From assembly GCA_947498815.1 (NCBI GenBank), contig CANMLU010000001.1, positions 186,001 to 250,000 of the forward strand: 64,000 nucleotides of DNA, given 5' to 3'. The notes below the pieces were generated by a model. It was not told the origin of the DNA and ran no database searches. It saw only the letters and a list, made by a program, of their open reading frames with translations. This document shows positions 34,089-43,636 of this stretch, piece by piece; positions within the stretch are counted from its first letter, which is position 1; every line of letters starts with the position of its first letter. The position numbers and the translations under genes were made by a program. Source of the stretch: an uncultured Aquimarina sp. GTDB taxonomy: Bacteria > Bacteroidota > Bacteroidia > Flavobacteriales > Flavobacteriaceae.

Positions 34089-35081
34089 TTATGCAAATTC
34101 AAATCCAGCAAATTTATCTTGAATCTCATCAAAGGCGGCAAATACATCTGCAGAGTCATCGCTAGTTACCATTTTCATTCGGTATTCTTTAAAATGCGGA
34201 ATTCCTTTAAAATAATTAGTATAATGTCTTCTGGTTTCAAAAACACCTAGTTTTTCACCTTTCCAGTCGATTGCCATTTCCAAATGTCTACGGGCAGCAA
34301 TTACACGTTCTTCAATTGTCGGGGGCGGTAGATGTTCTCCTGTTGCAAAAAAATGCTTTACTTCTTTAAAAAACCAAGGGTAACCGATACTGGCACGACC
34401 TATCATGGCGCCATCTAATCCGTATTGATCACGCATCTCCATGGCACGCTCTGGAGTATCGACATCGCCGTTACCAAATACAGGGATATGCATTCTTGAA
34501 TTGTTTTTTACTTCGGCAATGGGTTTCCAGTCGGCATTACCTTTATACATTTGTGCTCTTGTACGACCATGGATGGCTATTGCTTTTGCTCCCACATCTT
34601 GTAGTCGTTCGGCAACTTCGACAATTCGAATCGAATCATGATCCCAGCCTAATCGTGTTTTTACAGTTACGGGTAATTTGGTGTGTTTTACCATTGCTTC
34701 GGTAAGCGAAACCATAAGATCAATATCTTTAAGAATACCAGCACCTGCACCTTTGCTTACTACTTTTTTAACGGGACACCCAAAATTAATATCAATGATA
34801 TCTGGTCCAGAAGCTTCTACAATCTCAACCGATTTTAACATCGAATCCAAATTGGCACCAAAGATTTGAATCCCAACAGGGCGTTCTTTTTCATAGATAT
34901 CCAATTTCATGACACTTTTGGCGGCATCACGAATTAACCCTTCGCTGGATATAAATTCTGTATACACCATATCGGCTCCTTGTTCTTTGCATAATGCTCG
35001 AAACGGAGGATCACTTACATCCTCCATGGGTGCTAGCAATAACGGAAATTCTCCAACATCTATGTCTCCTATCTTGGCCAC
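34089..35081 (-). CDS. tRNA-dihydrouridine synthase (DusB-like)
   Basis: Dus enzymes reduce uridine to dihydrouridine in tRNA D-loops using FMN and NADPH. The motifs are APMEDVSDPPFRALCKEQGA, YTEFISSEGL, INFGCPVKKVVSKGAGAGIL (catalytic Cys in FGCP), VKTRLGWDHDSIRIVE, AIHGRTRAQMYKG, GNGDVDTPERA and MIGRASIGYPW. The start is taken as a GTG at 35081 (AKIGDIDVGEFPLLLAP follows), giving 330 residues; a GTG 17 codons upstream is open but unlike the family. It is divergent from lepA. Confidence 0.93.
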   Translation of the reverse strand: MAKIGDIDVGEFPLLLAPMEDVSDPPFRALCKEQGADMVYTEFISSEGLIRDAAKSVMKLDIYEKERPVGIQIFGANLDSMLKSVEIVEASGPDIIDINFGCPVKKVVSKGAGAGILKDIDLMVSLTEAMVKHTKLPVTVKTRLGWDHDSIRIVEVAERLQDVGAKAIAIHGRTRAQMYKGNADWKPIAEVKNNSRMHIPVFGNGDVDTPERAMEMRDQYGLDGAMIGRASIGYPWFFKEVKHFFATGEHLPPPTIEERVIAARRHLEMAIDWKGEKLGVFETRRHYTNYFKGIPHFKEYRMKMVTSDDSADVFAAFDEIQDKFAGFEFA

Positions 35082-35203
35082 AGCAATAATTTTTTTTGTA
35101 AAAATACGAATTCTTATGTACCTAATACACACCAGTAAGGTTTCGAAAAGCCTACGGGTATAATAAATAACGAAAGTAATGATACAAACCTTCTAAAATC
35201 GAT

Positions 35204-35211
35204 TATATTTG
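35204..35211 (+). promoter_or_regulatory. -7 box upstream of lepA
   Basis: TATATTTG matches TAnnTTTG, about 165 bp before the lepA ATG. The -33 region is not clear. A transcript from here would carry an intergenic repeat in its 5' leader. Confidence 0.4.
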
Positions 35212-35220
35212 CAAGTCATT

Positions 35221-35355
35221 ACGATAGTGGAAATTGCGTGAGGGATTGTAGAGAAAATCCCGCAGTTTTGTCACCCTGAGCTTGTCGAAGGGTAGACAAA
35301 GCGAGGAATTGAAACGTAAAGCCCGACCCGAAATGTAGTGAAGGGTCACGCCCTG
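35221..35355. repeat. Interspersed intergenic repeat, copy C, in the lepA leader
   Basis: The block contains GCGTGAGGGATTGTAGAGAAA-type DNA with GGGATT/AATCCC pairing, then CCCTGAGCTTGTCGAAGGG, the complement of the core at 8180, and AAGCCCGACCC followed by GGGTCACGCCC. It lies between the -7 box and the lepA start, so it would be transcribed. Repeats with this core are widespread in Flavobacteriia. Confidence 0.55.
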
Positions 35356-35376
35356 AAATTTATTTGAAAAATTAGC

Positions 35377-37173
35377 ATGAAGAATATTAGAAATTTTTGC
35401 ATTATTGCACATATTGATCACGGTAAAAGTACACTTGCAGATCGACTATTGGATTTTACAGGATCGGTAACGGCACGTGAAGCACAGGCACAGCTCTTGG
35501 ATAGTATGGATCTGGAGCGTGAACGTGGGATCACGATCAAGAGTCATGCCATCCAAATGGAGTATACCTATAAAGGTGAGCAATATATTCTTAATCTTAT
35601 TGATACTCCGGGTCACGTAGATTTTTCATACGAGGTTTCTCGATCTATTGCAGCCTGCGAAGGAGCTTTGTTGATTGTAGATGCAGCACAAAGCATACAA
35701 GCACAAACGATCTCTAATTTATATCTTGCACTTGAGAATGATCTCGAAATTATTCCGGTTTTAAATAAGGTAGACTTGCCTAGTGCAAATCCAGAAGAAG
35801 TAACCGATGATATCGTTGATTTATTGGGTTGCGATGCATCTGAAGTTATCCCCGCCAGTGCAAAAACTGGGATTGGTATTGAAGAAATTCTGGAAGCAAT
35901 TATAGAACGTATTCCTGCACCAGAAGGAAATCCTGAAGAGCCTTTGCAGGCTTTGATTTTTGATTCTGTCTACAACCCATTTCGAGGAGTGGAAACATAT
36001 TTTAGAGTAATAAACGGAGAGATCCGTAAAGGACAACAGATTAAGTTTGTTGCTACAGGAAAGAGTTATTCTGCGGATGAAGTAGGGACATTAAAATTGA
36101 ACCAGGTACCCAAACAAATTGTAAAGACCGGAGATGTGGGTTATTTGATTACCGGAATCAAAGATGCCCGCGAGGTAAAAGTGGGAGATACTGTTACAGA
36201 CGCCAAAACTCCAACACAAAATGCTATTGAAGGTTTTGAGGATGTGAAACCAATGGTGTTTGCCGGGATTTATCCTGTGGATACAGAGGATTATGAAGAA
36301 TTAAGAGCATCTATGGAAAAACTACAGCTTAATGATGCATCTCTGGTGTTTGTGCCAGAAAGCTCTGCAGCTTTAGGTTTTGGTTTTAGATGTGGATTTT
36401 TGGGAATGCTGCACATGGAGATCATCCAGGAACGATTGGAGCGGGAGTTTAACATGACAGTAATTACTACGGTACCCAACGTGTCATATCATGCGTTTAC
36501 GCATAAGCACCCAGATGATATCATTATTGTAAATAATCCATCGGATCTACCAGATCCATCATCTATGAATCGTGTAGAAGAGCCTTATATTAAAGCTTCA
36601 ATTATTACCAAATCCGATTTTGTAGGCCCGGTAATGTCTTTGTGTATCGAAAAACGCGGAGAGATTACCAATCAAACATATTTGACCACAGAACGAGTTG
36701 AACTTACTTTTGATATGCCACTGGCCGAAATTGTATTCGATTTTTATGATCGGTTAAAAACGGTGTCCAAAGGATATGCTTCTTTTGATTATGCCCCAAT
36801 TGGTTTGCGAGAATCTAAATTGGTAAAAGTAGATATTTTACTTAATGGAAATATTGTAGATGCTTTATCTGCCTTATTACATAAAGATAATGCCTATGAT
36901 ATTGGTAAAAAAATATGCGAGAAATTAAAAGAATTGATCCCCCGACAGCAATTTGATATTCCTATCCAAGCCGCAATTGGAGCCAAGTTTATAGCTCGTG
37001 AAACTGTAAAAGCACTCCGTAAGGATGTAACAGCAAAATGTTATGGAGGAGATATTTCTCGTAAACGTAAGCTACTAGAGAAGCAGAAAAAAGGAAAGAA
37101 ACGTATGCGCCAGGTAGGTAATGTTGAAATACCGCAAGAGGCTTTTATGGCGGTATTGAAACTTAATGATTAG
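35377..37173 (+). CDS. lepA: Elongation factor 4 (back-translocating GTPase LepA)
   Basis: LepA is a ribosomal GTPase. The 598 residues are standard. G-domain motifs are intact: [15 protein letters not shown] (G1), GITIKSHA (G2), [15 protein letters not shown] (G3), [12 protein letters not shown] (G4) and SAKTGIGI (G5). EF-G-like domains II, III and V follow and end in the LepA-specific C-terminal domain ([19 protein letters not shown]). It has its own promoter and no cotranscribed neighbours. Confidence 0.98.
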   Translation: MKNIRNFCIIAHIDHGKSTLADRLLDFTGSVTAREAQAQLLDSMDLERERGITIKSHAIQMEYTYKGEQYILNLIDTPGHVDFSYEVSRSIAACEGALLIVDAAQSIQAQTISNLYLALENDLEIIPVLNKVDLPSANPEEVTDDIVDLLGCDASEVIPASAKTGIGIEEILEAIIERIPAPEGNPEEPLQALIFDSVYNPFRGVETYFRVINGEIRKGQQIKFVATGKSYSADEVGTLKLNQVPKQIVKTGDVGYLITGIKDAREVKVGDTVTDAKTPTQNAIEGFEDVKPMVFAGIYPVDTEDYEELRASMEKLQLNDASLVFVPESSAALGFGFRCGFLGMLHMEIIQERLEREFNMTVITTVPNVSYHAFTHKHPDDIIIVNNPSDLPDPSSMNRVEEPYIKASIITKSDFVGPVMSLCIEKRGEITNQTYLTTERVELTFDMPLAEIVFDFYDRLKTVSKGYASFDYAPIGLRESKLVKVDILLNGNIVDALSALLHKDNAYDIGKKICEKLKELIPRQQFDIPIQAAIGAKFIARETVKALRKDVTAKCYGGDISRKRKLLEKQKKGKKRMRQVGNVEIPQEAFMAVLKLND

Positions 37174-37310
37174 AAGGACAACTTTTATTATCTCTAGTCA
37201 AAAGACAGAATTCATCAATTAATTTTTGTGTAGAATAACCTTGCCAGTCCTTGGTATATCTACAATTTAACTTGTAGGAATTTACCGATTATACACTTGT
37301 TGTTAACAGC

Positions 37311-37367
37311 TTAAATGCATAAATAATCAGATTAAATGCATTTATTTAATGAAATTTTATACATTTG
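37311..37367 (+). promoter_or_regulatory. Promoter with 10-bp direct repeats
   Basis: TTAAATGCAT occurs at 37311-37320 and 37332-37341, 21 bp apart or two helical turns, each with the palindrome ATGCAT. The second copy overlaps the -33 position relative to TACATTTG (37360-37367), a good -7 box. This probably controls the HExxH lipoprotein at 37481. The rest of 37174-37480 shows no gene. Confidence 0.45.
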
Positions 37368-37480
37368 CACAATTGTATAGAAACCCAAATCTATACTAAT
37401 AAATGTGAAATCAATACGTTATTTATACATGGGATTATAGAATAATGATGTTTTGATGTATAACCTTAAACAACTTTATT

Positions 37481-38566
37481 ATGCAAAATCTTTTTCCTAA
37501 CAAAATACCTATTTATGTATATCTTTTTTTAATAGCCGTTGCATTGGCGTGTATTTCTTGTAGTAAAGATGATGTTGGAGAAATGGATAATGGAGGAACC
37601 GATAATCCTATCGACAACCCAGATACCTCTGGTGGTGCTTTCGAAGAAAACTTTGTTTTAGATAAAGACAGTAAGCTTGTAAATTTTGTATTACCCACTG
37701 CGGATTACGATAAGTTTTTACAAGGCGAAGGTGATTTTGCCATGGTTTCTAATAAAGTATATGAATATTTTAATGATGATTTCGATTTTATTTTTATTCT
37801 TTCTAATGAAGAAGAGAAACCGGCAGACTTATATTTTGGCGTAACAAGAACAACAAAAAATGATGTAGAAGGAATTGGAACATCTCTTTTTGATAATACA
37901 GCAAATTATGGTTCTCAAGGAGCATTAAAAAGTATTATTTATATGCCAGAAGCAGGATTTGTGCGTAATGGGCCATTTTTGCATGAGATTGTCCATTATT
38001 GGGGGAATAAGAATTTTATTCCAACTACAGTAGGTGGTCATTGGGGATTTTCGAGCGTTGGAGGTCAACTAGGAGGATTTGCTGAATTAACAGATTTAGG
38101 AAGTAATACCTACCAGGGTGGTTTTGACGGAACTGCCGGATTTGGCACTTTTGCCAATGGAGGGAACAGTTTACCTTATGGAAATCTGGAATTATATCTC
38201 ATGGGTCTCATAGGAGCTGATGAACTAGAGGCGGTACAAGTTGCCGAAAATCCTGAATTCACTAGTGAAAGAGGTGTGTTTACCGCAAATAACATCACAA
38301 CATATACAGCCGCAGATCTTATTGCTCAACATGGTGCCCGTGTACCTTCGTCGCAGAATGCTCAAAAAGATTTTAAAGGGATCACAGTGGTGATATCCAG
38401 AGCAAAATTGAGTGAAGCAGAGATAACCGAAATCAATTCTAATCTAGAAAATTTTTCCAGAAAAGCAGCTCCTGATTCATCTTGGGGTAGTTTAGTAAAT
38501 TTCTGGCAAGCTACTGGAGAAAGAGCCACTCTGGAAATCGATATTTTACAAGCAAATATAAAATAA
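37481..38566 (+). CDS. Lipoprotein with metallopeptidase-like HExxH motif
   Basis: This 361-residue protein has a lipoprotein signal with Cys24 or Cys27 as acceptor (ALACISCSKDD) and a short acidic linker. His168-Glu169-Ile-Val-His172 (GPFLHEIVHYWGNKNF) forms an HExxH motif, with another His at 187 (VGGHWGFSS) and Glu in GFAELTDLG as possible third ligands. The following YGNLELYLMGLIGADEL is a conserved-looking helix-strand block. The lengths between ligands do not match the metzincin consensus, so the family is not named. It probably acts at the cell surface. It has its own promoter with direct repeats. Confidence 0.7.
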   Translation: MQNLFPNKIPIYVYLFLIAVALACISCSKDDVGEMDNGGTDNPIDNPDTSGGAFEENFVLDKDSKLVNFVLPTADYDKFLQGEGDFAMVSNKVYEYFNDDFDFIFILSNEEEKPADLYFGVTRTTKNDVEGIGTSLFDNTANYGSQGALKSIIYMPEAGFVRNGPFLHEIVHYWGNKNFIPTTVGGHWGFSSVGGQLGGFAELTDLGSNTYQGGFDGTAGFGTFANGGNSLPYGNLELYLMGLIGADELEAVQVAENPEFTSERGVFTANNITTYTAADLIAQHGARVPSSQNAQKDFKGITVVISRAKLSEAEITEINSNLENFSRKAAPDSSWGSLVNFWQATGERATLEIDILQANIK

Positions 38567-38568
38567 GA

Positions 38569-39381
38569 TTAGCCAGTCTTTTTGGCTTTAATCATTTTGT
38601 GTAGCATATATTCAACACCATTATCGTCATTACTTTTGGTGGAGTAATTTGCTATTGCTTTTACATTTGGATGTGCATTTTGCATGGCAAAACTATAAGT
38701 AGCCCTACCCATCATCTCAAGATCATTGTTATAATCTCCAAAAACCATGGTTTCTTCGGGTCTAATATTATGCTGTTCCTGAAGTTGTTGTAATGCGTAT
38801 CCCTTGTTGGCATTATTGTGGGACAAATCGAGCCATATTTCTCCTGATACTTTTACTTTCAATCGATTTTCGAGATGTTTCAATGCCGGATAGAGATATT
38901 TTTCTGATCCCTTTTGATTGCAAATGGCAATTTTTAAATATTGATCATCAATTACTTGTGATAAATCATCCAAAACTTCGTATCTGCCATAAAATTCATC
39001 AAGCATGTTCATAAAATCTTGTCCATAATCTTCAATATATGCCTTCTTACGACCACAAAGAATCACTTGTGAGCCCACAAGTGATTTAGAAATATCCAAT
39101 AATTCTAAATAGGTTTCGCGATCAATTTCTGTAGTTTGTAACTCTCGATCCTGATGCATTGTTAATGCGCCATTTTCAGCAATAACAATGATGTCTTCTT
39201 TAATCGGACTAAGTTTGTTGATGATGCTATAGTATTGTCTTCCACTGGCAGCCACAAAGGTTACTCCGAGTTCTTGTAATTCTTCAAAAAGCTCAAAAAA
39301 ATGACGACTCACTTCTCCTTTAGAGTTAAGAAGCGTACCATCCATATCTGTAGCGACCAGTTTGATTTTTGATAAATCCAT
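38569..39381 (-). CDS. Cof-type HAD-IIB family phosphatase
   Basis: The 270 residues carry HAD motif I (LVATDMDGTLLNSKGEV, nucleophile Asp in DMDGT), motif II (FVAASGRQYYSII), and motif IV (ETMVFGDYNNDLEMM), with the C2 cap between them. The family hydrolyses sugar or flavin phosphates. The substrate is not predictable. Its stop is 2 bp past the convergent stop of the HExxH lipoprotein gene, so the two transcripts converge without a visible terminator. Confidence 0.9.
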   Translation of the reverse strand: MDLSKIKLVATDMDGTLLNSKGEVSRHFFELFEELQELGVTFVAASGRQYYSIINKLSPIKEDIIVIAENGALTMHQDRELQTTEIDRETYLELLDISKSLVGSQVILCGRKKAYIEDYGQDFMNMLDEFYGRYEVLDDLSQVIDDQYLKIAICNQKGSEKYLYPALKHLENRLKVKVSGEIWLDLSHNNANKGYALQQLQEQHNIRPEETMVFGDYNNDLEMMGRATYSFAMQNAHPNVKAIANYSTKSNDDNGVEYMLHKMIKAKKTG

Positions 39382-39528
39382 AGTAATCCGATAATTTTGA
39401 AAGCAGTAAAGGTATTAGAGTTTATTTTAAAACTAGGACTATTTATGTGAAGATAATATTAATTTAGCTAGATGGTCAGTTTTTAAATGGTTTCAACATG
39501 ATTATGCCCATTAATAGAGTAAAAAGAC

Positions 39529-39951
39529 ATGAAATTCTTCCAAAAAGAAATACAACTATCACCCTATTCAAGAGGATTCCATTTGATTACAGGTATCATT
39601 ATCTCGGAGATACCCGAAATTAATCAAATTAAAATAGGGCAATTGCAAGTGTTTATAAAACATACCTCGGCGAGCCTTACAATTAATGAAAATGCAGATC
39701 CAACTGTACGTCAAGATTTCGAAAGTCACATGAATATTATGGTTCCAGAAAATGCACCATATTATATACATACTTATGAAGGGCCAGATGATATGCCAGC
39801 ACATATTAAAGCATCATTGATGGGTGCATCTATCCAAATCCCAATAACCGATGGACGATTAAACCTTGGAACATGGCAAGGAGTTTACCTTTGTGAACAT
39901 CGTGATTATGGAGGTTCCAGAAAATTAGTACTGACTGTATATGGCCAATGA
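39529..39951 (+). CDS. YjbQ-family (UPF0047) protein
   Basis: The 140 residues are a full-length UPF0047/YjbQ protein: HTSASLTINENADPTVRQDF, MNIMVPENAPYYIH, DDMPAHIKASLMGASIQIPI and GTWQGVYLCEHRDYGGSRK. YjbQ of E. coli has been reported to show weak thiamine-phosphate synthase activity in vivo, but the normal role is unknown. The conserved His residues are present. It is monocistronic. Confidence 0.92.
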   Translation: MKFFQKEIQLSPYSRGFHLITGIIISEIPEINQIKIGQLQVFIKHTSASLTINENADPTVRQDFESHMNIMVPENAPYYIHTYEGPDDMPAHIKASLMGASIQIPITDGRLNLGTWQGVYLCEHRDYGGSRKLVLTVYGQ

Positions 39952-40046
39952 GATGAAGAAAAAAGATCAAATACCAAGGGGCAAATCCCATAAATTGTTA
40001 ATAGGAATTGGTGTTTGTTTTTTTGAATTTTAAGCTCAAAAAGCTT

Positions 40047-40487
40047 TTAAAACCACTGCGCCCAAGGAATTCTTGATAACATTAATAACCAAGCAATGGT
40101 GTAAAAAATTGCCAGCATTTTAAATTTTGGTGTAGAAGTAAGCTTCTTTTTGTGTTTTGAGTATCCCATCGTGATAAAAACGATCATTAGGATCATCATC
40201 ATGGGATGTTCTACATTATAAAGTCTCAATGTAGCATCTTTCATAATTTCTCCCATTTTGTGAGTTCCAGAGAACCAAACCACAAGAGGAGACACAAAGA
40301 AAATTACGATACCTATAAGAAGTTGAATATGCGAGACAATAAGCGCAAACAAAGAAACTCTAAAGTCTTTTGGAGCATATTCTCGCTTGCTAAAAAACCC
40401 AATAAGTGCATTGATGGTGGCTAAGGTTACTACAAGAACAACAAGATAAGCCCAATAAGAGTGAACGATTTGAATAGCTTCGTACAT
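40047..40487 (-). CDS. Four-helix membrane protein (cytochrome b-like), unknown
   Basis: The 146 residues contain four transmembrane helices (about 10-32, 45-68, 85-110 and 122-143). His residues occur in or near helices (IVHSYWA, VSHIQLL, VEHPMMM), a pattern that led similar proteins to be called cytochrome B-like. Whether heme is bound is not proven. The C-terminus ends RIPWAQWF. It is separated from the downstream TonB receptor by a terminator on the same strand reading the other way. Confidence 0.75.
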   Translation of the reverse strand: MYEAIQIVHSYWAYLVVLVVTLATINALIGFFSKREYAPKDFRVSLFALIVSHIQLLIGIVIFFVSPLVVWFSGTHKMGEIMKDATLRLYNVEHPMMMILMIVFITMGYSKHKKKLTSTPKFKMLAIFYTIAWLLMLSRIPWAQWF

Positions 40488-40528
40488 GATGATATGTTTA
40501 TTTTATCCAAAGGTAAGTATAATGAATA

Positions 40529-40561
40529 AAAAAACCTCATTCCGTTCGAATGAGGTTTTTT
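40529..40561. terminator. Terminator between the TonB receptor and the membrane protein
   Basis: AAAAAACCTCATTC and GAATGAGGTTTTTT form a 14-bp stem around CGTTC. It lies 17 bp past the stop of TonB receptor 1 (minus) and would also work on the plus strand. Confidence 0.85.
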
Positions 40562-40577
40562 GATATTTTAATAAGTA

Positions 40578-43214
40578 TTAGAACTTATACGCTAATGACC
40601 CATTAAAAGTTGTACCATTAGTATACAAGAATCCAAAATCATCTGTGGACTGTCGTCTTACTTCATCAAATATGTTAAACGCATTAGCTCTAAACACAAG
40701 ATTACTTGTGTCAAATTTGAAACTATAAGTTAATCCAACATCAGTAAGCGAATATGGTTTTATTCTTCCAATATTTTGAGTTTGTAAGCCTCTAGTATCT
40801 GGATCGTCCAAATAATGTCGTGCATAATAGTTAATATTTGCATCTACAAATAATCCTTCGATTACTCTCACTTTAGTGCTTAAACCTGCTGAAAATTGTG
40901 GGGCAGTATCAACTTTAACCCCATTTAAATTAAGACCAGTTTCTGATGAAATTAACTCATTAGTGTCATCATTATATATATCTTTAGATATCTCACCATT
41001 AAATCTCCAAGAAGCACCAGAAATATATCCTTTGAGATCGATCCAGTCAAATCCATCATATACAAATTCTAACTCAGCCCCCGCATGAATTTGATTAACT
41101 CCTCTATCAAATATGTTGATATTAGTATCGTCATCGGTAGTATCTGTGGGAATCGGATTAAGATCTAATTGGCCAGTGGATAAGATAACACGATTATCCC
41201 AATTGGTGTAATATGCGTTGAAATCTATTTGGAATCCTTTGGATCTAAAGCGATATCCAGCTTCAATTCCTGTAATATCTTCGTTATCTACCTCTGGCTC
41301 TACAAATTCATTTGATGTTCTAATCGATTGAAATATATTATCTAAGAAAGGTTGTCTGGAGTAATACCCCGCGTTCAAATATAAAGTATGTTGGTTCTCG
41401 ATAGTATACCCAAAACCTCCTTTAAGGTTATATCCTATCTTGTTAATAAGATCCGATTTTTCATCGCTAAAGAATCTTTCTTCTCTTTTAAAAGATTGAT
41501 TAGAAACTGCCCCTTGAAAGAAAGCGCTAAATTTATCACCACCATATTCTATTTGAGAGAATACCCCTTGATAATTGATGTTTTCAGAATAGTCATAGTT
41601 GATTCGTTGATCCTCATCAGCAAAATTGAATAGGGCAGACCACGGATTAGAATCAAATGACTCAGTTACTACACCGCCATCTGCTCGGTCATTAGACCAA
41701 CCTTGCAATCCATGAAAATCTGTAATTTGTCTAAAGTGATCTCCACGATACAATCTAAAATCTATTCCAGCATTCCATGATATTTTTTCTGTTAGTTCGG
41801 TATTAAAATTTGAAATCAAACCATACCATTGGTGGTTGTTTATAGAATTTCGTCTTATATAACCTTCTCCATTCCTACCATTAACTCCTATTCCCCCTGC
41901 TATAGCAAGGTTACGTTGTTCAATACCGTAAAAATCTATTTGTCCTCTAAGTGGGCCATCTCCATCAGGATCTTCAGTCCTAAGAGCTCTTTCTCCTCGT
42001 TGTCCAATAGATCCACCTCGACCCCAAGAGGCATATAATACAGAAGAAAGAGCTGATTTATCATTAATTGTCCAGTCCCAGTTCAGGTTGGTTACTGGTT
42101 TATGGTAATAATTTCCTACTTCTGTTTCTATATCTGAAGTATATTGCCCACTACCAATATCAGTATTAAAACCTTCAGTATACCCCCAGTGTTGGTTAAA
42201 TTTTGGATTGGCCGCAATGATTTCATCATTTTGAGACCATCTATTACCATGAGATTGCGGAGCTCCGGTAATTAAGAAATTAAAGGAATGTTCTTCGTTT
42301 GGTTTATACCCAGCTGCAAAAAAATAGTTTTGCCCTTGACCAAAAGTACCTTCAGCCCATTTTCTGTGTGCTTGCCAATAATCTACCAGGACCGAAAATG
42401 CCCATCCTTTTTCATTCATTCCGGTGTCATATGATAAGGTTCCTTTAGTGTAGCTATCATTACCTCCAAGAAATCTTGCATATCCTCCTTTATTTCTATC
42501 TGCGGCTTTCATTACAATATTAACAGTACCTCCAACCGATGAGATAGCCAATTTAGAAGATCCTAAACCTCTTTGTACTTGTACTGCATTGGCAATATCT
42601 GTAATTCCCGCCCAGTTTGACCAGAATACACGACCATCTTCTTGTGAATTGATGGGTTGACCGTTTAATAGAATCGCAGTATTAGTGTCATCAAAACCTC
42701 TTACGAATAATGCCCCATCACCAAAACCAGTTTGGTTTGATATAAAAACGGATGGAGTACTTTTAATAATTTCTGGAACTTCTACATTACCAGCTGCTTT
42801 TTCACGAATTTCTTGTGCCCTGACTGTAGAAACCGCAATTGGGGTTTTTCTATCATCTGCCAAGTCAATAACTCCTGTACCTACAATAACAATTTCTTCC
42901 AGAGAATTGTCAAGGCTTAACGTAATGGTGCCGAGATCCTGATCTCCATTAGTTACATCATATGCAATGTTTTTTGAACCGAACCCTACGTAGGAAACAT
43001 TAATAGTACCTGTTGGACTTTGGACCTTAAGAGAGAATTTACCATCAAAATCTGATGATGTTCCATTTGATGTTCGTAATTCAATTACGTTTGCTCCCGG
43101 TAATGGAGCATTGGATTCGCCATCAAAAATTGTTCCCGTTACTACCCCTTGTGCAAACGTTTCCCCAACGATTGCCATAAGGATTACAGTAAATAAAATT
43201 GTAATCTTTTTCAT
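40578..43214 (-). CDS. TonB-dependent receptor with CarboxypepD_reg-like N-terminus (receptor 1)
   Basis: The 878 residues have a signal peptide (MKKITILFTVILMAIVGETF AQ), a carboxypeptidase-regulatory-like domain (about 24-108, GTIFDGESNAPLPGANVIEL, VSYVGFG) and a plug domain (about 120-235, TPSVFISNQTGFGDGALFVR). A beta-barrel fills the rest and ends in an aromatic Phe (NGSLAYKF). TonB receptors import ligands across the outer membrane. No SusD-like gene is adjacent, so it is not a SusC/SusD pair. The ligand is unknown. It is a paralogue of the gene upstream. Confidence 0.95.
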   Translation of the reverse strand: MKKITILFTVILMAIVGETFAQGVVTGTIFDGESNAPLPGANVIELRTSNGTSSDFDGKFSLKVQSPTGTINVSYVGFGSKNIAYDVTNGDQDLGTITLSLDNSLEEIVIVGTGVIDLADDRKTPIAVSTVRAQEIREKAAGNVEVPEIIKSTPSVFISNQTGFGDGALFVRGFDDTNTAILLNGQPINSQEDGRVFWSNWAGITDIANAVQVQRGLGSSKLAISSVGGTVNIVMKAADRNKGGYARFLGGNDSYTKGTLSYDTGMNEKGWAFSVLVDYWQAHRKWAEGTFGQGQNYFFAAGYKPNEEHSFNFLITGAPQSHGNRWSQNDEIIAANPKFNQHWGYTEGFNTDIGSGQYTSDIETEVGNYYHKPVTNLNWDWTINDKSALSSVLYASWGRGGSIGQRGERALRTEDPDGDGPLRGQIDFYGIEQRNLAIAGGIGVNGRNGEGYIRRNSINNHQWYGLISNFNTELTEKISWNAGIDFRLYRGDHFRQITDFHGLQGWSNDRADGGVVTESFDSNPWSALFNFADEDQRINYDYSENINYQGVFSQIEYGGDKFSAFFQGAVSNQSFKREERFFSDEKSDLINKIGYNLKGGFGYTIENQHTLYLNAGYYSRQPFLDNIFQSIRTSNEFVEPEVDNEDITGIEAGYRFRSKGFQIDFNAYYTNWDNRVILSTGQLDLNPIPTDTTDDDTNINIFDRGVNQIHAGAELEFVYDGFDWIDLKGYISGASWRFNGEISKDIYNDDTNELISSETGLNLNGVKVDTAPQFSAGLSTKVRVIEGLFVDANINYYARHYLDDPDTRGLQTQNIGRIKPYSLTDVGLTYSFKFDTSNLVFRANAFNIFDEVRRQSTDDFGFLYTNGTTFNGSLAYKF

Positions 43215-43583
43215 TATAATCGTGATTTGTGTTAATTGATTTTACTAGCAAAAGAATGAATCTTAATGCAAAATAAGCTTAAATTAAGGTTAAGTAACTG
43301 ATAAGGATATATGTACAAGATAGTTTTAAAAAATTAATTTTCAAACAGTTGACTCCATTATGGGAATGGTTAACTTATTAACTTTTTGTTTTTTGAATAT
43401 GATTATTAACGAATGATTTTTTATAGCATGATTTTGGAAACCATATATTTTACTGGCGTTTTGAGTGGGAAGACTTATAATGCTAAGTGTTACAAAATTA
43501 AGTGGTTATGTTTTTAAGTTGTTAATAAAAACTATATAAAGTTTTAATAATGGGATATTTTGGAGAAATGACATTAAATAAAA
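43215..43583. other. Long AT-rich leader region of TonB receptor 1
   Basis: This 369-bp stretch lies between the start of receptor 1 and the terminator of receptor 2. It is AT-rich with several TTAACTTATTAAC-like segments. A TTCTTTTG-like -7 sequence near the receptor start (minus strand) also occurs before receptor 2. I see no gene. Confidence 0.4.
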
Positions 43584-43608
43584 AAACCTCGCCAATTTGG
43601 CGAGGTTT
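43584..43608 (-). terminator. Terminator after TonB receptor 2
   Basis: AAACCTCGCCA and TGGCGAGGTTT form an 11-bp stem around ATT, with a T run on the minus strand. It lies 29 bp past the receptor 2 stop. Confidence 0.85.
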
Positions 43609-43636
43609 ATAATATAAAAAGGTCTTTTGTTTTGTA

